Shown here one piece after another: positions 18,113 to 27,131 of a DNA stretch of 64,000 nt. This DNA comes from Phenylobacterium aquaticum (GTDB lineage: Bacteria; Pseudomonadota; Alphaproteobacteria; Caulobacterales; Caulobacteraceae), in NCBI RefSeq assembly GCF_947378715.1, contig NZ_CANCLE010000003.1, positions 1-64,000 of the forward strand. Reading direction: 5' to 3'. The stretch's first letter is position 1, and each line of letters starts with the position of its first letter. A program made the position numbers and the translations under genes. The notes under the pieces were generated by a model, which was not told where the DNA came from, made no database searches, and saw only the letters and a list, made by a program, of their open reading frames with translations.

Positions 18113-21105
18113 TCGCTCTCCCCGTCCTCGCCGCTGGCCGACCATTCGAACACACGGGCCAGGTGGTCATAGTCGCTGGCATAGGTCTTCACGAACTGCG
18201 GGGCGGTGCGCGAGGCATAGGGCTGGTCCGGGTCGTCGAAGCGATTGATCAGGGTTGCAAGGCCTTCGAGGGCCTTGATCGCCGCCTCCTCGCTCTCCAT
18301 GCCGGCCTGGGCGCGGGTCTCCACCCGTCCCGCCGGCTTGCGGCCGGTGACTTCCAGATAGGTCAGGTCGCCGGGGCTGGGGAAGCCCAGGCCCTCGAAC
18401 CCCCCATGGGTGAGGATCGCCGCGGTCAGGGTCAGCTGCGGCGAGAAGCCGGTCTCGACCTGCTTCTTCGAGGGCGCAGCGCCGGTCTTGTAGTCGAGGA
18501 TGTGACCAAAGCCCTTGGGGTCGATCTCGATGCGGTCGGCGGTGGCCTGGACGGTGAAGGCGCCGCCGGGCAGGGCCAGGGTGTGGCTGCCCTTGAGCTC
18601 GACATGGATGGTCCGGCCGTCGGCCCGGCGCTCACGCTCCAGGGCGGCCACCCACTCGGCGGCCTCGCCGGCCAGGGCCTGTTCGCGGGCCATGGCCTCC
18701 TCCGGCATGCCCTCGGCGCGCAGGGCTTCCAGATAGTAGTCGGCGAACCGAGCGGCGGCGTCCGGCGGCACGGCGCCGGGATGGTTCAGGGCGAAGCGTT
18801 CGAAGGCCTTGTGGATGGCCGTGCCGCGGGCCCGGGCGTCGATCGCCTCGTCCGGTCGCGGGGTCGGATAGAAGCGCAGGATGTCGCGGGCCCAGACGGC
18901 GTAGGGGTCCCGCGTCAGGGCCTCGATCCGGGTCACGGCCATCTTGCGGGGGCGGTCGGCGAGCGGCGGGGTCGGGGCAGGGCGCCTGGCGGGAGCGTAG
19001 CCGTCAGGGGCGTCCAGGGATCGGGCCCATTCGAGCATCTCGGGCCGGCCGGCGATCTTCACATCGGCGCCGCGCGCCAGGGTCTCCAGCCGCCACAGCC
19101 AGCGGGATTTCACGGCCGGCGCGCCTTCGCGGCGTTCGGTGTGCAGCAGCACCACTTCGGCGGCGCAGGCGGCCTGGGCGAAGTCGTGGGCGGCCAGGCC
19201 GACGCGGCGCTCCGGCGGCGGCAGGCCCAGCCGGGTGCGCATGGGGCGTGACAGGAAGGGATCGATCGGCGCCCCCTGGGGCCAGACGCCTTCCTCCAGC
19301 CCGGCGACGATCAGCCGGTCGGCGCGGGTCAGGCGGGCCTCGATGGCGCCCAGGATGCGCAGGCGCGGATGGGTGGCGCCGCCGGTGCGGACGGTCTCGC
19401 CGGCCATGAGCCGCTGGACGAGTTCGGCGAAGGCCCGGGCGGTAGTGGCGGGCAGGCCGCCGGACTCCTCGATCAGCCCAGCCAGCAGGCGGGCCAGGGC
19501 CTCGCCCTCATGGCCGGACCACAGGGCGCCGGTCGATCCGGCGGGGTCGGTCGCCAGGGCCTCCAGGGTCACGGCCAGGGCGCGGGCGGCCACGGCGGGC
19601 GGGCCTTCACCGATCCCAAGCACGGGGGTCAGGGCGGCCTTCAGGCGGTCGAGCAGGTCGCGGGAATCGGCGGGGCAGCGATCCTCCAGCTCGGTCCAGA
19701 CGGTGCGCCGGGGGCCGCGCAGGACCTTGAGCTCCAGCTGGGCGCAGGCTTCTTCCATGGCCTCGGGGGCCAGGCCCAGTCGCACCAGCGGATGCTTCAG
19801 GATGGCCAGCAGGGTCACGGGGTCGAGCGGATCGACCAGCACCCGGCCGACCAGCCCCGCCAGCACTCCGCAGGGGGCGCCGGACAGGGCTTGGCCGGCG
19901 GAGCTATCCGCGCCGACCCCCCAGCGGGCCAGCTTGGCGGCGACCCGGCGGGCGAGGTTCTGGTCAGGCGCGACCAGGGCGGCGGTGCGGCCGGGAACCT
20001 CCAGGGCCTCGCGCAGCAACAGGGCGGCGAGGGTGGCGGCCTCGTCCTCGGTGCGGGCGGTGAGGATGGACAGACCCGTCAGCCCCTCGGCGATGGGGTC
20101 GACGCCGTCGGCCTTGCCCTCCTCGCGCAGGGCGGCGATGGCGGTCAGCCAGTCGGCGGTGGCCTCGGCGGGACGCAGGGCCTCATTGATCACCCGCCGG
20201 CGCCAGCGGCCCTGGCTCTTGAAGCTCTCAGAGGTCGGCCAGGTGCGGACATCGGCGCGGGTCAGGCCGGCCCGGGTCAGGAGCCGCTTCATGGCCCCCT
20301 GAGGGTGCTGCTCTCCCACCTTGATCCAGGCGGTGTCGGCCAGAGCGTCGTCCAGCCCTGGCAACACCACGGCCCCCTGGGGCGCCTGGGCGATCACGGC
20401 CAGCAGGTCGGCGGTGGCGGGCGCCGTGCCGGTGGAGCCGGCGGCGATCAGCACGCCCCGGGGCGGATCGATTCTCCACTTGGCGGCCAGGGACCGCAGC
20501 AGGGCCACGCGGCGTGCGCTGACATCCACCAGGCCAAGTGCCGCGAGCCGGCGGGGCCATTCGTCTAAGGCCATTTCCAGGAACTCGCGGGAGATCTTCC
20601 AGTGCTCGGCCAGGTCGGCCTCGACCAGGTCGGCCAGGCCCTTGTCGGCCGAGACCTCCTCGATCTGCAGGCTGTCGAGGAAGGACCCGAGCGCGTCGGC
20701 CAGCTCCAGGGCGGCGGGGGCGTCGAGGTCGCGGCCGAGCGCGCCCTCGTGGGCCTTCACGAGCGCGATCAGCTCGAAGCGGCGGCGCAGGGGGGCGATC
20801 GCGGCCGGCAGGTCGACGGCCAGGTCGCCGGGCTCGAAGGGCGGCTCGCCCTCGTCGAGGTCGCCGAGCGGCCGGATCTGCGGCGGCAGGACGGCGCGCC
20901 CGCCGCCGGCCGCCACGAAGGCGTCGGCCAGGGACCGGGCGCCCCGCCGGGTCGGGGTGAGCACCACGGCCTGGGACAGGGCTTCGGGGCCCAGTGGGGC
21001 CAAGGCGTCATAGAGGCCTTGGGCCAGGTCCTGCACGAAGGGCCGGTGGGCCGGGATGCTGAACCAGCGCGGGGCCGGTCCGGTCAGCAGCGGGCGCGGG
21101 CTCAC
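18109..21105 (-). CDS. addB: Double-strand break repair protein AddB
   Basis: Partner of AddA with an inactive or degenerate helicase core and a second RecB-like nuclease. The 998-residue protein has a C-terminal nuclease motif HILDYKTGAAPSKKQ followed by QLTLTAAILTHGG, and ends in a YASDYDHLARVFEWSASGE tail typical of alphaproteobacterial AddB. I see no cysteines around the nuclease domain, so the Fe-S staple of Bacillus AddB is absent. The start is GTG at 21105, overlapping the murU stop as GTGA. Confidence 0.95.
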   Translation of the reverse strand: MSPRPLLTGPAPRWFSIPAHRPFVQDLAQGLYDALAPLGPEALSQAVVLTPTRRGARSLADAFVAAGGGRAVLPPQIRPLGDLDEGEPPFEPGDLAVDLPAAIAPLRRRFELIALVKAHEGALGRDLDAPAALELADALGSFLDSLQIEEVSADKGLADLVEADLAEHWKISREFLEMALDEWPRRLAALGLVDVSARRVALLRSLAAKWRIDPPRGVLIAAGSTGTAPATADLLAVIAQAPQGAVVLPGLDDALADTAWIKVGEQHPQGAMKRLLTRAGLTRADVRTWPTSESFKSQGRWRRRVINEALRPAEATADWLTAIAALREEGKADGVDPIAEGLTGLSILTARTEDEAATLAALLLREALEVPGRTAALVAPDQNLARRVAAKLARWGVGADSSAGQALSGAPCGVLAGLVGRVLVDPLDPVTLLAILKHPLVRLGLAPEAMEEACAQLELKVLRGPRRTVWTELEDRCPADSRDLLDRLKAALTPVLGIGEGPPAVAARALAVTLEALATDPAGSTGALWSGHEGEALARLLAGLIEESGGLPATTARAFAELVQRLMAGETVRTGGATHPRLRILGAIEARLTRADRLIVAGLEEGVWPQGAPIDPFLSRPMRTRLGLPPPERRVGLAAHDFAQAACAAEVVLLHTERREGAPAVKSRWLWRLETLARGADVKIAGRPEMLEWARSLDAPDGYAPARRPAPTPPLADRPRKMAVTRIEALTRDPYAVWARDILRFYPTPRPDEAIDARARGTAIHKAFERFALNHPGAVPPDAAARFADYYLEALRAEGMPEEAMAREQALAGEAAEWVAALERERRADGRTIHVELKGSHTLALPGGAFTVQATADRIEIDPKGFGHILDYKTGAAPSKKQVETGFSPQLTLTAAILTHGGFEGLGFPSPGDLTYLEVTGRKPAGRVETRAQAGMESEEAAIKALEGLATLINRFDDPDQPYASRTAPQFVKTYASDYDHLARVFEWSASGEDGESE

Positions 21106-21818
21106 GTCAGCCGCGCTTCCGCGGCCTCCCGCGCCTTGGGATCGCCGACGTGCAGCCAGAAGGCGTCCATGACCACGCCGAAGATGCGGCCCTCGTCCTG
21201 CAGCCGCCACCAGAGCGGCAGGATCGAGAAGGCCCCATCCGGCTGGTCGTCCAGCAGCTGCGGCTTCATGATCTGGAAGCCGATATTGGCCAGGGGGGCG
21301 GGATTGTCGTCATCGGCCATGTGGGTGATGCGGCCCTCGGCGTCCATGCGGAAGCCGCGCGGTCCCTCCAGCCCGATGCCCTGGTTGCGGGGCACCAGCA
21401 GCAGCAGCATGTCCATGCGCTCGGGATCCCAGGCCTGCTTCAGGGCCTCCAGCGGCGGGGTCTCGCCCCCGACCCACAGGGAATCGATATTGGCGATCAG
21501 GATCGGGTCGTCGCCGATCAGGTGGCGGGCGGCCTTGATGCCGCCGCCGGAGTCCAGCAGACCGGCGCGTTCGTCGGAGATCACCACCCTGGGCGCGGCG
21601 GTCCGCCGGGCGAGATGGGCCTCCATCTGGTCGGCGAAGTGGTGGACATTGACGATGGCGGTCTCGATCCCGGCCTGGGCCAGGCGGTCCAGAACGTGGT
21701 CGATCAGCGGCTTGCCGGCCACCTCGACCAGGGCCTTGGGCCGGTCGTCGGTCAGGGGCCGCATGCGCGAGCCGATGCCGGCCGCCAGCACCATGGCGAT
21801 CTTGGGGCCCGTGTTCAT
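21102..21818 (-). CDS. murU: N-acetylmuramate 1-phosphate uridylyltransferase (MurU-type nucleotidyltransferase)
   Basis: A 238-residue sugar-1-phosphate nucleotidyltransferase. The signature MVLAAGIGSRMRPLTDDRPK with the following KALVEVAGKPLIDHVLDRL, and ANIDSLWVGG for the metal-binding Asp, are clear. The match to MurU, which makes UDP-MurNAc from MurNAc-1-phosphate in cell-wall recycling, comes from the preceding AmgK-type kinase with which it overlaps by 4 nt. Another sugar substrate cannot be excluded from sequence alone. Confidence 0.85.
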   Translation of the reverse strand: MNTGPKIAMVLAAGIGSRMRPLTDDRPKALVEVAGKPLIDHVLDRLAQAGIETAIVNVHHFADQMEAHLARRTAAPRVVISDERAGLLDSGGGIKAARHLIGDDPILIANIDSLWVGGETPPLEALKQAWDPERMDMLLLLVPRNQGIGLEGPRGFRMDAEGRITHMADDDNPAPLANIGFQIMKPQLLDDQPDGAFSILPLWWRLQDEGRIFGVVMDAFWLHVGDPKAREAAEARLT

Positions 21819-22924
21819 TGGCGAGACGCCGCCGGAACATGGGCGTCGAACCAGGCCTTGAGTTCGACGAGCGACGGATCGGCCAGGCAGAGGTCGAGAT
21901 AGCCCCAGAGTCTCGGCATGAAGGCGGCGTAGCGGGGCTTGCCGTCGCGGAACACCAGCCGGGCGAAGATGCCGAGGATGCGGCTGATATTGAGCGCGCC
22001 GAGCGCATGATAGTCGGCGAGGAAGGCGTCCCGGTCGAGGTCAGGCCGAAGGGCGAAATAGCGGTCGAGCGCGGTGGCCGCCCGGGCGGGCGTCACGTCG
22101 CGCCGCGCGTCGTGCAGCAGCATCGACATGTCCCAGGCCGGGTGGGCGCGGACGGCGTCCTGGAAATCCAGCAGGCCGACGCGGGCGGGCCCGGCGCGGT
22201 CCGGCAACCAGATCAGGTTCTCGGCGTGATAGTCCCGGTGGCAGAACACGCTGGCCCCGGCCGCGCCGCGGGCGATGATCGGCGCCCAGATCGCGTCCCA
22301 TCGCGCCACCGCCTCATCCGTAAAGGCGAGCTCGGGCTTCAGCTTCGGCAGCCACTGCGGCAGCAGGTCGCCAGCGGTCTTCAGGGCCACGGCGTCATAG
22401 TCGAGCAGCGGCCAGGCCAGGCCGTCATGCTCCAGCACCGGCGGCGGGCTGGCTGCATGCAGGCGGACCAGGGCCTGGATGGCGGCGTCATAGAGCGGGC
22501 CCTCGTCCTGGCCGTCCTGGATCAGGTTGGCGAACAGGCCGTCGCCCAGGTCCTCCAGCACCGCCAGGCCGTTGGCGGCGTCCTGGGCGATGATGGCCGG
22601 CGCCGACAGCCCCTGCGCCTTCAGCCAGGCGGCGACGGTGACGAAGGCGTCGACCCGACCGGCGGCGAGGCGGGCCAACGCATTATAGCCGGCGGCCTGG
22701 CGTTGGGCCGGGGTCATGCCCGGCGTGCAGGGAGAGGTCTCGGCGCTGGGCGGCTGGTCCATGAAGATCAGGCTGGGGCCGGCGGCGGGGTGCAGGCGTT
22801 CATAGGCCCGGGTCGAGGCGTCGCCGGCCAGGGGCTGGCGGCGCGCCTCGGCCAGGCCGTGGGCGGCCAGGAACTCGGCCTTCAGGGTCTCACGATCCGA
22901 ACTCAAGGTCCCTCCAGGCGCCAT
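21815..22924 (-). CDS. amgK: N-acetylmuramate/N-acetylglucosamine kinase AmgK
   Basis: Aminoglycoside-phosphotransferase-fold kinase that phosphorylates the anomeric carbon of MurNAc or GlcNAc. The 369-residue protein has a catalytic loop FCHRDYHAENLIWL and metal loop GLLDFQDAVRAHPAWDM. With MurU it recycles muropeptide sugars to UDP-MurNAc, bypassing MurA, the fosfomycin target. The ATG at 22924 overlaps tsaE by 35 nt; an in-frame TTG at 22906 would still overlap by 17 nt. Confidence 0.88.
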   Translation of the reverse strand: MAPGGTLSSDRETLKAEFLAAHGLAEARRQPLAGDASTRAYERLHPAAGPSLIFMDQPPSAETSPCTPGMTPAQRQAAGYNALARLAAGRVDAFVTVAAWLKAQGLSAPAIIAQDAANGLAVLEDLGDGLFANLIQDGQDEGPLYDAAIQALVRLHAASPPPVLEHDGLAWPLLDYDAVALKTAGDLLPQWLPKLKPELAFTDEAVARWDAIWAPIIARGAAGASVFCHRDYHAENLIWLPDRAGPARVGLLDFQDAVRAHPAWDMSMLLHDARRDVTPARAATALDRYFALRPDLDRDAFLADYHALGALNISRILGIFARLVFRDGKPRYAAFMPRLWGYLDLCLADPSLVELKAWFDAHVPAASRQ

Positions 22925-23351
22925 GGGGCACGAGCCGCGCCCGGCGCGCCTCCCCGTCGAGCGCTATGTCTATATCAAGTCGGTCAGCCGGCAGCTGGCC
23001 TTCCAGCCTCTGTGGCCATTCGATCAGGGCCGCGCCGTCCTCCAGCGCCTCATCCAGGCCGATCTCATAGGCCTCGTCCGGCGAGGTCAAACGGTAGAGG
23101 TCGAAATGGGCGACCGGGAAGTCGGGCCCCTCATAGAACTGCACCAGGGTGAAGGTCGGGCTGGGCACGTCCTCGTCCGGGGTGGTCAAGGCCCGGATCA
23201 GGGCCCGGGCCAGGGTCGACTTGCCGGCCCCCAGCGGGCCCGACAGGCAGATGGCCGAGCCGGGCCGCAGCGCCTGCGCCAGGGCCACGCCCAGGGCCTG
23301 GGTCGCGGCCTCGTCGGCGAGGCGCAACTCGAGGGGGGCGGCGGCGGTCAT
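22890..23351 (-). CDS. tsaE: tRNA threonylcarbamoyladenosine biosynthesis ATPase TsaE
   Basis: ATPase of the TsaBDE complex that makes t6A37 in ANN-decoding tRNAs. The 153-residue protein has Walker A SGPLGAGKSTLARALI, the PSPTFTLVQFYEG switch, and AHFDLYRL and EWPQRLEGQLP, typical of TsaE. The ATG at 23351 opens MTAAAPLELRLADEAATQA; a longer upstream frame has no family similarity. It is the first gene of a five-gene overlapping run on the minus strand. Confidence 0.95.
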   Translation of the reverse strand: MTAAAPLELRLADEAATQALGVALAQALRPGSAICLSGPLGAGKSTLARALIRALTTPDEDVPSPTFTLVQFYEGPDFPVAHFDLYRLTSPDEAYEIGLDEALEDGAALIEWPQRLEGQLPADRLDIDIALDGEARRARLVPHGAWRDLEFGS

Positions 23352-23442
23352 GGGCTGAACATGCCCTCGGCGCCGGGGGCGGGGCAAGGGGCGCCGCCAA
23401 GCCCGCGATTGAGAAATGCCGCCGTCCGGGTTAGGCGGAGCC

Positions 23443-24558
23443 ATGGCCTCCCCGCTCAACGCCGCCTACCAGGCCCGACTGGCCGCCGGCGCGCTCCGTC
23501 CCGATCCCGCCCAGGCCGAGGGCCTGAAGGCGCTGGCGCGTCTGGAGGACGACCTGGGCCAGGCCGAGCCGTCGGGCTTTTCCGCCTTCTTCCGCAAGCC
23601 CGAGGGCCAGAGGGGGGTCTATCTCTGGGGGCCGGTCGGGCGCGGCAAGTCCATGCTGATGGACCTGTTCTTCGAGACGGCGCCCGTGGCCAAGAAGCGC
23701 CGCGTCCACTTCCACGTGTTCATGGGCGAGGTGCACCGGCTGATCGACGCCTGGCGCAAGGGCGACGCGGCCGAGCGCAAGGCCCGGTTCGGCCAGCACA
23801 AGGGCGACGATCCCATCGTCCCGGTGGCCGATGTGGTGATCGCCCAGGCCCGGCTCATCTGCTTCGACGAGTTCCAGGTCACCGACATCGCCGACGCCAT
23901 GATCCTGGGGCGGCTGTTCGAGGCCCTGTTCGCCCGGGGCCTGACCCTGGTGGCGACCTCCAACCGGGTTCCGGACGAGCTCTATAAGAACGGCATCAAC
24001 CGCCAGCTGTTCACGCCGTTCATCGACCTGCTGAAAGCCCGGATGGAAGTGGTGAGCGTGGCCGGCGGCCATGACTATCGCCTCGACCGGCTGCGGGCGG
24101 CGGGCACATGGTTCTCGCCCTCCGACCCGGACAACCAGCGCAGCTTCCTGGGGCTGTGGCGCGACCTGCTGGACGGGGCCGAGGAGATCGGCGAGACGGT
24201 CGAGGTGCTGGGCCGCAAGATCCACCTGCCCCACGCGGCCGGCGGCCTGGTGCGAGCGAGCTTCATGAGCCTCTGCGCCGTGGCGCTCGGCCCCAACGAC
24301 TATGTGGCGATCGCCGGCCGGTTCCACACCCTCTTCCTGGAGGACCTGCCGAGGCTGACCGCCAATCGGCGGGAGGAGGCCAGGCGCTTGGTGATCCTGA
24401 TCGACGCCCTCTACGAGGCGAGGACCAAGCTGATCGTCCTGGCCGAGGCCGAGCCCGACAAGCTCTATCCGGAAGGCGACGGCGCTTTCGAGTTCGAGCG
24501 CACCGCCTCGCGCCTGCAGGAAATGCGTTCGGCGGACTGGCTGGCGGAGACGGAGTAG
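23443..24558 (+). CDS. zapE: Cell division protein ZapE (AFG1-like ATPase)
   Basis: AFG1/LACE1-family P-loop ATPase; in E. coli ZapE modulates the Z ring, and related proteins act in membrane protein quality control. The 371-residue protein has Walker A GPVGRGKSMLMDLFF and Walker B LICFDEFQVTDIADAMILG, then TSNRVPDELYKNG. The ATG at 23443 gives MASPLNAAYQARLAAG, with GGCGGAG upstream. It is divergent from tsaE and convergent with the MFS gene. Confidence 0.93.
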   Translation: MASPLNAAYQARLAAGALRPDPAQAEGLKALARLEDDLGQAEPSGFSAFFRKPEGQRGVYLWGPVGRGKSMLMDLFFETAPVAKKRRVHFHVFMGEVHRLIDAWRKGDAAERKARFGQHKGDDPIVPVADVVIAQARLICFDEFQVTDIADAMILGRLFEALFARGLTLVATSNRVPDELYKNGINRQLFTPFIDLLKARMEVVSVAGGHDYRLDRLRAAGTWFSPSDPDNQRSFLGLWRDLLDGAEEIGETVEVLGRKIHLPHAAGGLVRASFMSLCAVALGPNDYVAIAGRFHTLFLEDLPRLTANRREEARRLVILIDALYEARTKLIVLAEAEPDKLYPEGDGAFEFERTASRLQEMRSADWLAETE

Positions 24559-24561
24559 GGG

Positions 24562-25710
24562 TCAGGCGACCGCCAGCTTCTCCCGCGCATAATAGCCGCG
24601 CAGCAGCATCAGGGTGGTCACCGCGCCGGCGAGGCAGAGCAGCAGGGCGGCCTGCAGCGGTACGCCCAGGGCCAGCAGGCCGGCGGCGGCCAGGCAGCCT
24701 GAGCCGCAGCCCATGTCGAAGGCGCCCTCGGTGGCCATGTGGAACCGGAGCGAACAGGGCGAGGCCTTGGCCAGGTTGTAGACGGCGGTCATCATGGTCG
24801 GGGTCGACAGGCAGGTGACCAGGGCCCCCAGGGCGTTGGCGGTGAGCGCCAGGGCCGGGGTTGTCGCCCCCGCCCGCGCCAATATGGTGACGGCCAGCAC
24901 GGCGAAGGCCAGCCAGACCGCGCGGCCGCCATGGCCGGCGTCGATGTGGCGGCCCAGCAGCAGGCCTGCGACAGCGCCGACCAGGGCCGCCAACGCCATC
25001 GCCCCGCCAAAGGCCGCAAAGCTTTCCCGCAGGGTGACGAACAGGGCGATCTGCCAGAGGAAGAAGGTTCCGGACGCCGTCCAGCCGTCGGCGGCGAACA
25101 GGGCCGCACCCAGCCGCGAGGCCCGCAGGGCGCCCGGAGCCTCGGCCAGAACCGGCACATCCGGGGCCTTGAGGAGCGGAAAGGCCGAGGCCAGTTGCAC
25201 GGCGCCGGCCGCGCCGAAGGCGGCGACGGGCCCCAGCGTGACCAGGGCCCAGCCGCCCAGCACAGGGCCGACAATGCCGACGGCCTGGGCCAGGGCTTCG
25301 CGGGCGCTGATCTGGTGGCCGCGATGTTCGGCGTCGCCGAGGGCGGCGAAATAGGCGTGGTAGCTGGTCCAGTAGAGGGTCTCGCCGATCGAAGAGACCG
25401 TGCACATGGCGACCAGCATCAGGTCCAGTCCGTGGACCTGGGCGAGCAGCGGATATTGCGCGGCGGTGATCGCGGCTCCGGCGATGACCACGCGCCTCAG
25501 CCCGAACCGCTTGGCGATCGGCAGGATCAGCGGGCGGATCAGGAAGCGCCCGGCCAGGATCGCGGCCATGGAGGCCAGGGCCTCGGCCGGGGACAGGCCG
25601 GCCTTGAGCAGGAACACGGTCAGGAACACGCCGCCGCCGCTCATGGCCAGGGCGTGCAGGCCATAGTGCAGGTTCAGGCGGTTGACGGTGCGATTGCCCA
25701 GATAGGCCAA
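24562..25710 (-). CDS. MFS transporter
   Basis: A 382-residue inner-membrane protein with about 11-12 hydrophobic segments in two halves. The first loop has LIRPLILPIAKRFGLRRVV, like the MFS loop 2-3 signature, and FALM-type hydrophobic helices fill the rest. The start is TTG at 25710 (MAYLGNRTVNRLNL), supported by GGAG upstream. It lies 64 bp behind a LysR gene on the same strand, which may control it. The substrate is unknown. Confidence 0.8.
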   Translation of the reverse strand: MAYLGNRTVNRLNLHYGLHALAMSGGGVFLTVFLLKAGLSPAEALASMAAILAGRFLIRPLILPIAKRFGLRRVVIAGAAITAAQYPLLAQVHGLDLMLVAMCTVSSIGETLYWTSYHAYFAALGDAEHRGHQISAREALAQAVGIVGPVLGGWALVTLGPVAAFGAAGAVQLASAFPLLKAPDVPVLAEAPGALRASRLGAALFAADGWTASGTFFLWQIALFVTLRESFAAFGGAMALAALVGAVAGLLLGRHIDAGHGGRAVWLAFAVLAVTILARAGATTPALALTANALGALVTCLSTPTMMTAVYNLAKASPCSLRFHMATEGAFDMGCGSGCLAAAGLLALGVPLQAALLLCLAGAVTTLMLLRGYYAREKLAVA

Positions 25711-25774
25711 GGCGGATCTCCAGCGTCGCCGAAGGTCGCCGCGCGGCCCTGCATAGACCGCGTGGCGGGGGCGC

Positions 25775-26659
25775 TCAACCGGCCCTCAGGCTCTCCACCA
25801 GGTCGCGGGCGAAGGGTCGCAGGGCCTCGAGATTGCGGACGCAGATCGTCAGCTCGCGCACCGCCCAATCGTCGTTCAGCTCGACGACGCTCAAGCCCAC
25901 CGTAGCGGCGACGCGCGCGGCGGTGGTGTGGGGCACGATGCCGATGCCGACGCCCGCCTCCACCAGCCGGCAGACGGCGTCGAAGCTGCGCAGCTGCACG
26001 CGCAGGATCAGGCCGCGCCCCAGCCGCGCCGCCTTGCCGGCCAGGAAGCGCTGCAGAGCGCTGGACCGGTCCAGCCCCACGAAATCGAAGCCCAGCACCT
26101 GGGCGAAGTCGACCCGCGCCTGGTCGGCCAGGGGGTGGCCCTTGGGCGTCACCACCACGAAGCGGTCTGAGCGGAAGGGATAGGTCTCCAGCGGGCCCAC
26201 ATCCACCGTGCCGGCGACGATGCCGATATCGGCGACGCCCTCGGCGATCAGCCCGACGATCTCGTCGGACAGGCGCTCTTCCAGATCGATGCGGACATTG
26301 GGATGCTTGGCCAGGAAGCCGGACAGGGCCTCGGGCAGGAATTCGGTGGAGGCGTTGGTGTTGGCCAGGATCCGCACCTCGCCGGAGACCCCCTTGGTGT
26401 AGGCGTCGAGATCCTCGCGCAGGCGCGCGGCCTGCTCCAGCATGGTGCGGGCGTGCTTGACGAGGGTGAGTCCGGCGGCGGTGGGCTTGACCCCTGTGCG
26501 GCTGCGGACCAGGAGCTCGACGCCTATGGCCTGCTCCATTCCCCGGATGCGGGTGGAGGCGGCCGCCAGGGCCAGGGCCGCGCGCTGGGCGCCGGCGGTG
26601 ATCGAGCCGGCGTCCACCACGTCGCAGAATAGCTTCATATCGATCAGGTCGAACTTCAT
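25775..26659 (-). CDS. LysR-family transcriptional regulator
   Basis: A 294-residue regulator. Residues 1-60 form the winged helix-turn-helix (MKFDLIDMKLFCDVVDAGSI, then AAASTRIRGMEQ), followed by the effector-binding domain. The ATG at 26659 abuts a palindrome at 26660-26678, which suggests autoregulation. It is upstream of the MFS gene and divergent from a small gene at 26764, with three palindromes between. The ligand is unknown. Confidence 0.9.
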   Translation of the reverse strand: MKFDLIDMKLFCDVVDAGSITAGAQRAALALAAASTRIRGMEQAIGVELLVRSRTGVKPTAAGLTLVKHARTMLEQAARLREDLDAYTKGVSGEVRILANTNASTEFLPEALSGFLAKHPNVRIDLEERLSDEIVGLIAEGVADIGIVAGTVDVGPLETYPFRSDRFVVVTPKGHPLADQARVDFAQVLGFDFVGLDRSSALQRFLAGKAARLGRGLILRVQLRSFDAVCRLVEAGVGIGIVPHTTAARVAATVGLSVVELNDDWAVRELTICVRNLEALRPFARDLVESLRAG

Positions 26660-26741
26660 CCTTCGCCTTTCGCGAAGGAAAACTATCGCAATCGCGCATT
26701 GCGTCTAGCCAAACTCGCGGACAGGTTTCGCCAATAGCGAA
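26660..26741. promoter_or_regulatory. Three palindromes in the lysR / small-gene divergent promoter
   Basis: Three perfect inverted repeats with 5-nt centres lie in the 104-bp gap. They are CCTTCGC-CTTTC-GCGAAGG (26660-26678), CGCAAT-CGCGC-ATTGCG (26687-26703) and TTCGC-CAATA-GCGAA (26727-26741). The first and third share the TTCGC-N5-GCGAA half sites, and both contain the T-N11-A pattern of LysR sites. The first lies directly against the LysR start codon. They are candidate LysR operators; the role of the middle one is open. Confidence 0.6.
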
Positions 26742-26763
26742 TGCTGGTCATTTGGAGGCCGCG

Positions 26764-27075
26764 ATGCCAACCTTTGTCGTGGAGCGGACGATCCCTGCGC
26801 TGATGCGGGTTGCGGATCGCGACAACGTCGCCCTGCACTGCCGCTGGGCAAGGGACGCCTATCATCAGGTCGGCGCGTCCTGGTTGGGCGGCGTGATCAC
26901 CGAGGATCGCATGTTCAGTCTGGTGGTCGCCGAGCAGGCTGAGGACTTGCGGGCCTTTGCGCGCGGCCTGCGAATCGCCGACCAGGACATCACCCTGCGT
27001 CAGGTGGTCCAGCCGCTCGGTCCTTTTCTCGCCTTGCCCCTCGACGATCCGCAGTATCGCCCACCCCTTCGTTGA
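26764..27075 (+). CDS. Small DUF4242-like protein, tentative
   Basis: A 103-residue protein beginning MPTFVVERTIPALMRVADRD and ending LDDPQYRPPLR. The compact strand-helix-strand order with FSLVVAEQAEDLRAFARG resembles small nickel-binding DUF4242 proteins, but no clear metal ligand pattern is visible, so this is weak. The ATG at 26764 follows TTTGGAGG. Divergent from a LysR gene across three palindromes, so it is likely that regulator's target. The sdhC promoter overlaps its stop codon. Confidence 0.6.
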   Translation: MPTFVVERTIPALMRVADRDNVALHCRWARDAYHQVGASWLGGVITEDRMFSLVVAEQAEDLRAFARGLRIADQDITLRQVVQPLGPFLALPLDDPQYRPPLR

Positions 27076-27098
27076 CACCCCCGGGACGCGGCTTAAAA
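27072..27098 (+). promoter_or_regulatory. Candidate sigma-73-type promoter for sdhCDAB
   Basis: TTGACAC at 27072-27078 is followed 12 nt later by GCTTAAAA at 27091-27098. This approximates the Caulobacter housekeeping pattern TTGaCgS-N10-14-GCtANAWC. It lies 34 bp before the sdhC ATG and overlaps the preceding gene's stop codon. Assignment is by pattern only. Confidence 0.45.
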
Positions 27099-27131
27099 GC
27101 GGAGCCGCTTCGTCCCTATCGGAACGCCATC

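Noticed and set aside
27088..27108. GCGGCT / AGCCGC inverted repeat in the sdhC leader
   Set aside because: A 6-bp stem with 9-nt loop overlapping the predicted promoter; too short to call regulatory.
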